A DNA stretch of 64,000 nt from Cryptomeria japonica (Eukaryota; Streptophyta; Pinopsida; Cupressales; Cupressaceae). The position numbers and the translations under genes are program-made. The first letter of the stretch is position 1. The number at the start of each line of letters is the position of its first letter. The stretch spans positions 338,736,793 to 338,800,792 of the forward strand of contig NC_081408.1 in the NCBI RefSeq assembly GCF_030272615.1, given 5' to 3'. The notes under the pieces are model-generated. The model worked only from the letters and a program-made list of their open reading frames with translations, was not told the DNA's origin and searched no databases. Shown here piece after piece: positions 49,375 to 60,073 of this stretch.

Positions 49375-50452
49375 TGTATACACCTAAAAATGGTCTAAAG
49401 ATAGTTAATTAAATATGCAGTTATTTGATTAATTCCCCTTCCCAATTAATTGAATTCACAAGCAATTTAATTAATTTCTATTCATCTACTAGTAAATAAA
49501 TCTAAATGATTTATTTATATAGTTCATCTCACATCCCCCTTTGATTAATTAATTCTAAATTAATTAATGTCTCCCCATATTAATCAATTCTTCTAATCCC
49601 TAATTAAGATTAACAAACTCAAGTTTGTTGAGATTAATTACCCATTTTCCAATTATTTGAATTTCTAAATTCAAATGAGCACATGGCTCGTAACTTTAAC
49701 CACCTAACCTAACCATCCCCTAACCTAACCCATTCAATCTAATCTTGGGTCTAACTAACCCTATCCTATCTTGCACATTCTAACCTCCTTATCCTAACCT
49801 CTCATGGTGTGGATATTCTCTCATTGAGACACATGGCACTTTTGCCACATCTCCTCCCTTGGACACTTGCCCTCTCATGAGCAAGGCTCCTTGACACTTG
49901 TCACCACAGAGATGACAAGTATCCCTTCCTCCAACCACTTCTCCAACTTCCTCAATCTTGGCCCTTGATATCTTCGATTCCTGCCACCTTAGCTTTGGTC
50001 TTGGAAATCCTATAAATACCCCTCATTTTGGAGCAATAAGGATCCGATCTCATTTCATCTTATGCATTGTTACTATAGGCACATCCCATCTCATATCAAT
50101 TTAGGCATTGTTACTATAGGCATTTGCATTTCACTTATCTAGTAAGTAGCTTTGGATTTACCATAGCATGTTCATCTAGGTTCTTAAATCATGCATTCCA
50201 TATCATCTCCATAGTTAATCATGATCAATTAGCTACTCAACTCTTGAGTTGTCACTTTGGAGGTCATTGCTCTACTGAGAGCCCATCAATCCAACACTTT
50301 CAAGGTCCTCAAGAATAGAGGAAAATGGGACATTTCAAGGAAAGCTCAGGGTTTGCATCTTTGATTTAGTTTTCAATTAAGCTTTCAATTATGTTTTTAT
50401 TGTCTCATTATATGTGTATTCCTATTATACTAACCACATTTTTAGCATCACA
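49375..50452 (+). repeat. 3' LTR of G2
   Basis: 1,078 bp, TGTATACACC to AGCATCACA, collinear with the 5' LTR apart from a deletion of about 21 bases near 49974 and scattered substitutions. Confidence 0.95.
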
Positions 50453-51443
50453 CAAATTACAAAATATGGAAGGAGAAAATGAAGATTCATCTCAAATATC
50501 TTGGAGTTGAAGTTTAGGAGATAGTGGAGAAAAAGTATATACCTCATGATTCTAATTCTGGAACATTGGCACCTACTAATGAATAGAAGAAGGCTGAAAA
50601 TGATGTCAGAGAAAAAGAAGCATTGTTAAGTGCCCAATTTTATGAAAATCTATTGAATGTCATAGATTTGGAGAATGCAAAGTTGATCTGGACAAAGCTT
50701 GAAACTCTTTATGAAGGCAACTAGGTTGTGAAAATTGCAAAACTTGAAGGTTTCCGGGTAAGGTATGAAAATTTGAAGATGGAAGAAGATGAGAAGAAAA
50801 GTTCTTTCATGGATGGAGTAAATGAGATTGTTGTGGGAAATAAATGTTGTGGTAGATCAGTTAGTGAGGATGAGAAAGTGTGAAAGGTTCTAAGAGTTCT
50901 ACCTCTAGCTTATAAGATGAAGGCTACTACAATCAATGAACTCTAGACAATGTCAAGTACCCTTATTACCAGAGATGCACTACTTGGGAAATTGACTGCT
51001 TTTGAGCTTGAGGAAATTGGAGATCAGAGTGCTACTAAAACTGAGACTGCATTTAAATCATTTGCCTCTAGTAAGAAGAAGATAGATTGGAAGGAGATGT
51101 ATGCTAAAGATATGGAGGACATTGAAAGAGAAGAAAGAGAACTTGAAGATCTGGAAGCCCTGATTACTAGAAGAATTCCTAAAGGACCAGTTGGAAGTAA
51201 GTATGAAGGAAAAGTCCCTTTTAAATGTTTTTCATGCAATAAGATTGGTCATTTTCCTTCTAGATGCCCTGAAAGAGCTGCTAGGAATCATGAAAGATTT
51301 GTGAAGAGTTATAAGCCTAATCTAGAATATCAAAACAGACCTAGATTCAGAAGGAATAAGGATAAATCTTGCTATTATGCTAGTGATGATGATTTTTGTA
51401 TTACTGATGATGATGATGGTGATGGTGATGGTGATGGTGATGG

Positions 51444-51481
<38 letters not shown>

Positions 51482-51525
51482 CTGTGAGTGGAACCAGTAA
51501 TGGAGCTTCCTCTGGTAAGGACTAG
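50453..51525 (+). pseudogene. Copia-2 gag, main part, with zinc knuckle
   Basis: Same frame as the start piece at 35936 once G2 is removed. It encodes NYKIWKEKMKIHLKYLG, LYEGN, FRVRYENLKMEEDEKKSSF, LPLAYKMKATTI, then the knuckle CFSCNKIGHFPSRC near 51226 and an Asp/Gly run. The protein would form the particle and bind RNA. At least five stops interrupt it, most at positions where CAG or CAA is expected. The last stop at 51523 separates gag from pol in the same frame. Confidence 0.9.
51406..51479 (+). repeat. GAT/GGT trinucleotide repeat in Copia-2 gag
   Basis: A run of GAT with interspersed GGT, read in frame as Asp and Gly-Asp, about 25 codons. It lies just after the zinc knuckle and gives an acidic tail. 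Confidence 0.95.
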
Positions 51526-54500
51526 GTTTTTATTGCTATTAAGGATGATTCTTCGAAACCTATCATTGAAACAACTCATATTGAGGAAAAGGCTTTAGCT
51601 ACTAAAATTGAAGAAAAGGATGAATGGGTTATAGATAGTGGATGCTCACATCACATGACTGGTGACAAGAGAAAATTTATATCACTACAAGAATTTGATG
51701 GCGGATTAGTCAGATTTGGAGACAACAAGGCATGTAGGATCAAAGGCAAGGGAACAATCTCATTGGATGGTAAGAGTAACATTGATAATGTTTGTTATGT
51801 TGAAGGCTTAAAGAATAATATTTAAAGTGTAGGTCAGATGGTGGATAGAGGATTTCATTTACAATTCAAAGATGAAAAATATAAGATCATCAATAGATCT
51901 GGATTGGAAATTGCTTCTAGAACTTACACCAATGGAAACATATTTCATTTGAACTCTGATGAGAAAGCTTGCTTGATTGCTCAGATTGATGAAATCTTCT
52001 TATGGCATAAGAGGATGTGTCATGTAAATTTTGATTACATAGTGAAGATTAGTTCAAAACAGGTTGTCATAGATTTGCCCAAAATTGTCAAACCTCATAA
52101 TCTGATATGTAGAGAATGTCAAATGGGTAAGCAAGTCAAAACTTCTTTTAGAAGCATACATGATAAATCTAATGAAAATCTTGATCTTATTCATACTAAA
52201 CTGTGTGAACCAGCAAGGAATAAAAGTTTTCAAGGTGATAGATACTTTATGTTACTTATTGATCATTATTCTAGAATGATATGGGTAGCATTTTTGAATG
52301 AAAAATTTGAAGCTTTTGAGAAATTCAAAATCTTTAACGCTATGGTTGAGATTGAGATAGGACTGAAGATAAAGTTTTTGAGATCAAATCAAGGTGGTGA
52401 GTTTACATCCGGTGAATTCAACAACTTTTGTGAGAAGAATGGAATTAGATGACAACTTTATGCACCTAGGACTCCATAGTAGAATGGATTGGTGGAAAGG
52501 AAGAACATAACCATATTGGATGCAGCAAGGACTATGATGTCAAAAGCTAAATTGTTTGATATTTATTGGAGGGAAGTTGTCAATACAACTGTATACACTT
52601 TCAATAGAGTACACATAAAAGGTGATACTGGTAAGACTCCTTATGAATTATGGTTTGGTCATCCTCCTATTGTTAGATATTTCAGAATTTTTGGAAGTAA
52701 ATGTTACATTAGAAGAGATGATGCATTGGGAAAATTTGATTCTAGAAGTGATGGAGGAATATTTTTGGGTTATTCTACCAAGAGAAAAGCACATAGATGT
52801 TATAACAAAATATTGAATAGGATAACATAGAGCATAAATTTCAAGGTAGATGAACATGGTAGTAATCAGATTAGATCATATGACTGTGGATCGAAAGATG
52901 AATCTATTAGACCTGAACTGGTAATGCATGAAGCTGCTCAAAACAGTGAACCTGACACTGCGTTAACATCAGAAACCTCAACTATGATAGAAGAACAACA
53001 AAAAGAGTTAGTAAGTTGAGAAAATTCAAAGACTCCCAAGTATGTGAAACTAAATCATTCTGAAGATCAGATCATTGGAGACAAAAGCAAAGGTGTGATG
53101 ACTAGGAGAAGGTTAGCTATTGAAGAGGTATGTTTGATTTCTCAAATTTAACCAGAATCATTTATTGAAGAAATTAAATATACAAATTGGATAATAAAGC
53201 AATGGAAGAATAATTAGATCAGATTGAAAAGAATAAGACATGGGAACTAGTTCCTAGACCTAAAGAAAAGAATATTATTGGAACTAAATGGGTTTATAGG
53301 AATAAATTGAATGAGGAAGGTCAAATTGGGAGGAACAAGGCTAGATTGGTTTGCAAAGGTTATTCATAGTAAGAAGGAGCTGATTATGGTGAGACTTATG
53401 CCCCAGTTGCAAGAATTGAAGCAATAAGACTCTTTTTTGCTTATGTTGCACACAAGAACTAGTATATCCGATGGCTGACAAATGCACATTTCTGAATGGA
53501 GATCTTGAAGAGGAAGTCTAGATTGAGAAACCTGATGGATTTTCTTTATCAAAAGACAAGGACATGATTAGGAGATTGAAGAAAGCTTTATATGGACTAA
53601 AACAAGCCCCTAGGGCATGGTATGCTAGATTAGACAAATATCTTTCTAAGCTTGGTTTTAGCAAAGGTAATGTTGATAGTAACCTATATTACAAAATTGA
53701 GCATAATGACATACTTATCATTGAAGTCTTGTGGATGATATCATTTTTTGAGGAGAAAATAGTCTATGCATGAAATTTGTTAAGGATATGAAGAATGAAT
53801 TTGAAATGTCTATGATTGGTGAGATTAAATTTTTCTTAGGTTTGCAGATTACTCAGATTGATAAAGGTATTTTCATTTGTCAAAATAAGTATGTGAAGGA
53901 GTTACCTAAGAAATTTGGACTTGAGAATTCCAAACATTTCGATACGCCTATGATAGCTGGTTGCAAATTGTCAAAGGATGACGAATCCCCTAAAGTGAAT
54001 CCAAGTAGATACAAATCAATGATCGGTGTATTGTTGTACTTAACTCAGAAAATACCTGATATTATGAATGTTGTTTGTATTGCCTCTAGATTTCAGTCAG
54101 ATCCTAGAGAAACTCATGATATTATTGTTAAAAGGATATTCAGGTATTTGGCAGGTACAATAGACCTTGGGTTATGGTATCCGAAGAATGATGACTTCAG
54201 ATTATGTGCATATATAGATTCTGATTGGGTAGGAGATGTGGATGACATGAAGAGCACTAATGGTGATGCATTCTTTCTTGGGAAGAAGTTGGTTTCATGG
54301 CTTCGCAAGAAACAATCATGTACTTCATTATCTATTGCTGAAGTGAAATGATTGGCTATTGCTACCAGCTGTACTCAGATTTTATGGATGAAACAAATTT
54401 TACTAGTTATAAGGGTAAGTTATGAAGAGCCTATTGTTATACACTATGATAATACTATTGCTATTGATATGTCAAAGAATCTGGTATTTCATTCCAAATC

Positions 54501-54681
54501 AAAACACATTTCTATAAGGTACAATTTCTTGAAGGAAAAGGTTGAAGCAAAGGAAATCAAATTGGTTTATGTGCCTACTAAGGAGCAAATTGTAGATATT
54601 CTAACTAAACCATTTCCTAAAGATAATTTTGAATATCTCAGAGATCAATTTGGGGTTACCAACCCTCCTAAAGAGACTTAG
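51526..54681 (+). pseudogene. Copia-2 pol: protease, integrase, RT, RNase H
   Basis: One frame apart from about 53470-53730. Protease: WVIDSGCSHHMTG near 51625. Integrase: WHKRMCH with CRECQMGK zinc site; of the catalytic D, D, E, the first two now read as Lys (HTKLCEP) and Asn (RSNQGGEF), while Glu in LVERKN remains. RT: GTKWVYRNKLN, YAPVARIEA, LYGLKQAPRAWYARLDKYL; a one-base loss near 53728 removes the VDD frame, partly undoing a shift near 53465. RNase H: YIDSDWVGDVDD, STNGDAFFLGKKLVSWL, IHYDNTIAIDM, DILTKPFPKD. The final stop follows NPPKET. The copy is dead in integrase and RT. Confidence 0.94.
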
Positions 54682-54946
54682 AGATGCAAGAATGCATCAA
54701 TCCGGTAAGCTTATCAGATATTTTCTTTGATCCAGGTTGGTGAGATGATGCTACTACTCAAGGGGATTAGTTAGTTGTTTGGTTCAGTATTTTTGACTTC
54801 GTATCCATCCTTTGTCATTTATGTCAAAGGGGGAGAGGTGGTATTCATGTGAAAATCAATCATATCTTTAAGGGAGATTGTTGGCATTCCTTGGCACTTA
54901 GATGTTTTTCACATTCAGTGTTGCCATCAATGCCAAAGGGGGAGAT
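54682..54946 (+). other. Copia-2 3' untranslated region with two polypurine tracts
   Basis: No gene. AAAGGGGGAGAGG at 54826-54838 and the main tract AAAGGGGGAGAT at 54935-54946 stand about 112 bases apart. CCATCAATGCC precedes the main tract, as in the M family. Confidence 0.85.
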
Positions 54947-56167
54947 TGTTGGCAATATGTTGGATTTAGTTAAGTATTGTCATTGATGTCAACATTGTAT
55001 CCCAGATGGAGGATATCTCAGTTGGACCTATCCTGATTAGTCTTGGTGATCATCTTGGTCTCGGCTATGATTCTGATCCGATATGATCAGATCTCTAGAA
55101 TCTGTTTCAGATGCTTATTCTGGATGGTTATTTGTTTGTGATATTTTGTTTGTTCATGTTTTGGTGCTTCGGAAACTATCACTTATGTTCTCGGTTGGTA
55201 TTTCTCGATACCGGTTAGCTTTAATTGTAAGTGATATTTGGTGTTTTGGTTAGACAATTTTGGTTCGGCTTATGGAATCAGTTTCTATCATGTTGAAGGT
55301 GCTTCTTGATCGTAATCTAAGTATTTGGTGTCTTTGCATTGGCTAGCATTCTATTATGGTGGTCCTATTTGGATCTAGTTAGACTTTTTATGTTACTTCA
55401 CTAAGGGTTTCTATCGATTGGTGAAGCGTGTTGGATTTTGATCTTAGCAAAATTTCTAACGGATGGAATTGTTTGGTTACTTAATTTAGGTCCATCTTCT
55501 GTAATATAAATCATAATATCGGTCTGGTGATACCGTGTAATGTATTTTTTGTTATTATGGGTTTATGTGTTTAATGTTTAGCCAACCTTGTCAATAAGGT
55601 TGATGATCTGTATTTATAGGTGACTTATTCATGTAATTTCTATATCGATGGATGGATGGGATTGATGGTTATGTTTGCATTATCAGAGGAAGGTTTATGT
55701 TGGAATAAGTGATATATCATTCGGTAAAGGTTTTTGTATTATAGGGAAGACATTTGTGCTTAACCGGAACCATATCAAGCATTAGGATATGCTACTTTCA
55801 CAGTTCATTCTTTCTAGATTGTAGTCTGATGTTTTTGTAAATCGATGAGACTTCTTTTTATGATGAGAAATGAGCTCTAGGTGGTTGGCCTGATTGCAAG
55901 TGCAACCCCCATTGTAATTTCACATACTGTTGCAAAAGTATTATCTGATTATGGGTAGGGTTTCCCATAGTGGTTTTTCCCTTTACTAGGTTTTCCACGT
56001 CAAGATATTGGTGTTTTGTATTGTGCTTTCATGTTCTATCCTTCATTGTGTTGATTTGTTTTTGCTCTAGTTTAATTTGTTTTGATATGCATTAGTTCTG
56101 ATTTCTTATGGTAAACTGATTCACCCCCTCCCACCCCTCTCAGTTTACTCCTAGTATCAGATCTGTC
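54947..56167 (+). repeat. 3' LTR of Copia-2
   Basis: 1,221 bp, TGTTGGCAATATG to AGATCTGTC; the last bases TAACA are missing and LARD LTR text follows directly. Otherwise it matches 34658-35880 and 18755-19979. Confidence 0.92.
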
Positions 56168-57711
56168 ATACAAATATGATCCAAGAAGAACAAAGAGGAT
56201 CCAACTGGTACAATGGAATGAACCAAATCCAAGAGATACATTTGGAGCACATGCAAAGCTAATCCCTTGCAAAAAAGCACAAACAAAATACCCAATGGAA
56301 AGTGGCACTACCACCCAACCATGTGGCCCAAACTAAAACCACCCCTCTATGCTGGGAGATAGTACTAAGGCCCTCAAGAAAACCACAACAAAGAATCACA
56401 TGGTCTAATTGGTACACCGGGTACTCACATAAGGCATAAGCATACAAATAAGACTCTCACAAGAGTGCTCCAAGTAAAGCCAACACATGACTACACACTA
56501 GTGAACATAAGGGAAGAGTGTCATCGTGTAGTTGGTATTGGTTATTTTGGCAGGCCTCCATAGGCCCTGGTCCCCATCCTGGGTTATCTTGGTAGTGTCT
56601 CCTGAACCCTCGGCTCCCATCTATGACTCATGGAGACACAACAACCCTCTCTTGAAGACAAGGTAGTTGGTTTCCCATTCCAAGCCTTTCCACTACATCC
56701 TGAGACTGTACTAGCACTCAACCATGTGCGAGAGACAATTAATCTTGATTAATGTTTTAAACCCAACCCCAGTTTATTAATTAAGTTATCACTTATTACT
56801 CAACTTCCAAGGGGTTATCATGGCAGCCACTTTGGGCTTCAACCCCACTTAGAAGCCACTCTTCCTTATGACACTACACAATCTCCAAATAACCCCAAAG
56901 CAAACCACAAAAGCCAACTAACACAAGGAGTTCAAAAATAAAACTGAAGAACAACTTGGTTATACAAACCTTCTACCAATCTTAAACCATAAAGAGGTGT
57001 GAAACGAACAACTAGTCTACTCACAAGACAATACCACAACCAAAATAAAGCAAGTACAACCACAATCAACACTTAACTAATTATCTTGGACGACAGACTC
57101 GCATTCAACAATATACCAACATGAACATGAAAATGACTTTCAAAGCAACACCAAAATCCACAAATTGGAGTAAATACTCAAAAGAGTACACTTGCACTCT
57201 AAACACATCCATGTTAAGGAATCATAATGATCACTCAAAATATAATTAAAATCTAATGTTATCTAATTGCAACTCTTTCAATAAACCGACTCCTTTGTGA
57301 TAAGAAAATCCACAATAATGCATAAAAAGGGTCTAGGTAAACATACACCCAAATAAACTTGCACAATGCTTGATTTAAAAACCATACACCCTTTTAAAAG
57401 AATAAAAACAACTCGTAGACTAAATAAGCCATCATTTAAAGAAAATATAAATCTTTTCAATTTAAGCCAATCTGGCTATAAACAAATTCCATTTGCATTC
57501 AAATTTATAATTAATGAAAATAACAATTAAATATATTTGAAAACTAAAATCATTATTTAAGTCAAAATAGGTTTTTCCAATTAAAAATCATATTGATTAA
57601 ATTTAATTGATGACTATCCATATAGCCTTTATTTTCACAAAATAAATTACAATTGTATTGAATCAATCTTAACATTTACTTCATATTGCTAATTCCAAAA
57701 TAAATATTATA

Positions 57712-57758
<47 letters not shown>

Positions 57759-57770
57759 AGAGATATATAT
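56168..57770 (-). repeat. LARD LTR (right copy), part right of Copia-2
   Basis: Non-coding; collinear with 20089-21655 including the GGTCCCCATCCTGGG, AAAAGGGTCTAGG and CATGTTAAGGAATCATAA stretches. It ends in an (AC)n(GA)n(TA)n run where P1 inserted. The first 108 bases of the Copia-1 junction copy (19980-20088) are lacking here. No gene. Confidence 0.85.
57713..57770 (+). repeat. (CA)n(GA)n(TA)n microsatellite at P1 target
   Basis: About 20 CA units, a short GA run and TATATAT, then the P1 LTR. It is the counterpart of 21629-21765 but with far more CA and little TA, so the locus differs between LTR copies. Confidence 0.95.
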
Positions 57771-58558
57771 TGTTGGCATATTCACACTCCAATGAGACAT
57801 TGTAGGTGATTTAAGGTTTTGTCATTGATGGCAACCTTACAATCCTATGACATCGGCAAGACATTCCACCGGCAATAGCAAGTTCAAACTCTACATCAAC
57901 ACTCAGACCACTAGCACCGGCAGTGAAAGGAAGCATACCGGCACAGAGGCCGACAAGATTTTTGTTATAATATATTTTATTTATTATTGTAAAATCATTA
58001 AAAGATGACTTGGCAACATTGTAAAATGACTCATATATATAAGAGATCATTGTAGAATATTTAGTAATGGATGGTAGAATGTAATTAGGTGAAATAAGGC
58101 AGACCTATTATGCGAATTGTAGGTTAAGGGTTTATGTAAGAAGCAGAGCAGAAACCCGTACTAGATCTGGCATTATAGATGCTATTTTGAAGCAATACAA
58201 GACACTAGATTTATATAATCCATTTTGTAAGTCAGTGAGACTTCCCATTTTGTAATTGAGAAGTGAGCTCTAGGCACTTGGCCTTCCTGCATGTGCAGGC
58301 CTCTCTTGTAGCAGTAATATTCTCTTATTGGCTAGTAAGTGAATATTGTGGGTCACAAATCCCACTGAGGTTTTTCCCACATTGGGATTCCTCATTAAAT
58401 CTTTGTGTTATGGTGTTTCTTTCATGTGGTTGCTTTTATCTCTGTTTATTGTATTACTTCTTGTTTATTGGTACATAGTTTTAAGTTAAGAAATTTAATA
58501 CACCAGTTAGATACTGAATCACCCCCCCCCCCTCTCAATATTTGTGGGAATCCTAACA
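57771..58558 (+). repeat. 5' LTR of P1
   Basis: 788 bp, TGTTGGCATATTC to GGGAATCCTAACA. It carries a group of ACCGGC/TCGGC motifs (57853-57956), a TATA box at 58034 and a C-run at 58522-58532 before the end. Confidence 0.95.
58034..58042 (+). promoter_or_regulatory. TATA box in P1 LTR
   Basis: TATATATAAGAG after ATGACTCA; the same text stands in the partial 3' LTR near 63860. The M2 LTRs have GTATATAAAAG at the matching place. The transcript would start about 30 bases on. Confidence 0.65.
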
Positions 58559-58572
58559 ATTGGTATGAGAGC
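58559..58572 (+). other. Primer-binding site of P1
   Basis: ATTGGTATGAGAGC follows the LTR end AACA; one base differs from the tRNA-Met complement TGGTATCAGAGC. Confidence 0.85.
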
Positions 58573-58602
58573 TTGGTCCTCTATTTTTAGAAGCCTAACA
58601 GC

Positions 58603-59768
58603 ATGAGTAAGATCTTGACACCGGTAGAGATGGAAAATCTGATGAAGCAACTAGAAGCAGCTCTCTCGGACTGTGATATAGAGAAATTGAAAAACATCAA
58701 ACTTGAAGATGATCTAAAGGCAGCTCAGGATATCATTCAAGCACTTCAAGAAAATTTTACCATTGCAAGAAATAAGAGAAGAGAACTATGTGAAAAAATG
58801 CAAAATGAGAATGATGAAAAGGAAACTCTTAATGATATGATAAACAAGCTAAAACAAGAGAACATGACAATGAAGAATGAGATGCAAGATATGACCATGA
58901 GATTCTGTAAGGAAAATGAAGATAGAAAGAAGAATGAAGAAGAGTTGACTAGAAGGTACTAAGTGATGCAGCAAATGAGAACACAAGACTTAGCTATGAA
59001 AATGATTTATTGAAGACAGATCTGATGCATACACACAATGACTCAAATGAACTAATGAGGGAGAAAGAGATCTTAGAAAGAGAACTGGATATTTCAAATC
59101 AGCACAAAGAAAAATTCAAGAAAAGCTCAGAAGAACTTGGTGACTTATTGAAGATTCAGAAACCTAATGGTGACACTTGTGGAATTAGCTTTGAGGCAGG
59201 AGAAAGTTTCGGTACTGTAAACACACAGGATCATAGCAAACTGGTAAGACAACCTACTACTTATAAATTCAATGGAAAATACTTTAACTATAATAAGTAT
59301 GGTCATGGGGCGAATCAATGTAGATCTAGAAATTATCAAAATATCAACACACCCACCGTTCAATGTTCAAAATGCAACAAAGTTGGTCATAATTCAAAAA
59401 ATTGTAGAATGAATGTGAGATGTTATGTTTGTGGAAGAGTTGTACACTTATCTAATCAATGTAGAACACAAACTGGCATAGGTTATGGAAAGGCTATTCA
59501 GAAAAATAATGTGACCTGTTATGCATGTAACAAGATTGGAAATATTGCAAAATGCTATAGAAGTAAGGCATCACCAGTAGACAACAAAAGTTCTAGTTTG
59601 AAAGGAAAAGAAAAAGTTGAAGAGGTTAAGCAAGAATTCTCAAAACAATGGGTTAAAAGTTCAGACCTAAATAGTGTTGGAAATACTCCTCCACCAGTAG
59701 AACCAATCAACACTCCACCGTCAGAATAGAGTACTACTCCACTGGCAGGAAGCTCTTCATCTAATTGA
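58603..59768 (+). pseudogene. P1 ORF1: Gag-like coiled coil with CCHC zinc knuckles
   Basis: ATG 58603 gives MSKILTPVEMENLMKQLEAA, then a charged coiled coil (IKLEDDLKAAQDIIQALQEN, MINKLKQENMTMKNEMQD). A one-base shift near 58958 moves to another frame that runs to TAG 59727 and, past it, to TGA 59766. Knuckles: CSKCNKVGHNSKNC and CYVCGRVVHLSNQC keep all ligands; FNYNKYGHGANQC and CYACNKIGNIAKC are degenerate. The linker FEAGESFGT precedes them. The protein would bind element RNA. Length about 388 codons, like M1 ORF1. Confidence 0.9.
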
Positions 59769-60073
59769 AGAAAATTTCTTTGAGGGTTTGGCAATCAAAT
59801 GAGACATATGCTATTATTCCCTCAGTTGATGGTGAGAAGTTGAAATTACTTCTATACCGGCAGACAAAGTTAAGTGATTACTTAACCAGCATGCACTAAA
59901 TGTGGTAGATGGCAAATTAACATTATAAATTTGTGATTTTGGCTCCATTTCACTTCACCAAGAATTCAAACATTCAAAGAGCGTGAAATTTCCAGAGCTA
60001 AGGCATTTCAAGCAAAGAGGCAAAGCATTTCAGCAATCAATCTTTCCTAAGGCAGAAAAAGGTATTTATAATC
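59769..60073 (+). other. P1 spacer between ORF1 and ORF2
   Basis: About 305 bases without a gene, collinear with 29162-29465 of M1. The A of the ORF2 ATG is preceded by AATC. Conservation of the spacer suggests it has a role in expressing ORF2, but no splice site pair or promoter is convincing. Confidence 0.6.

Larger units (their letters stand above)
36005..50452 (+). mobile_element. G2: Ty3/Gypsy Tat-like deletion derivative, 14.4 kb
   Basis: LTRs 36005-37104 and 49375-50452 begin TGTATACACC and end ATCACA. Flanks are CAAAA (36000-36004) and CAAAT (50453-50457), a 5-bp duplication with one change; removing G2 restores the Copia-2 gag codons. After a Gypsy-type primer site TTGGCGCCCACCATGGGG come about 3 kb of 21-bp repeats (split by M2), one reading frame with protease, partial RNase H and integrase ends, an A-rich repeat, a long non-coding 3' region and a purine tract. 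RT and the integrase core are absent, so G2 is non-autonomous. Confidence 0.93.
34658..56167 (+). mobile_element. Copia-2: Ty1/Copia element split by G2
   Basis: 5' LTR (34658-35880), primer site ATTGGTATCAGAG, gag start at 35936, G2 insertion (36005-50452), rest of gag, pol, two polypurine tracts and the 3' LTR (54947-56167, last few bases lost). Without G2 it is about 7.06 kb. Order protease, integrase, RT, RNase H is Copia. Twin purine tracts and the tRNA-Met site suggest Sirevirus kinship. The right end runs into LARD LTR with about 115 bases missing relative to the Copia-1 junction. Confidence 0.93.
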
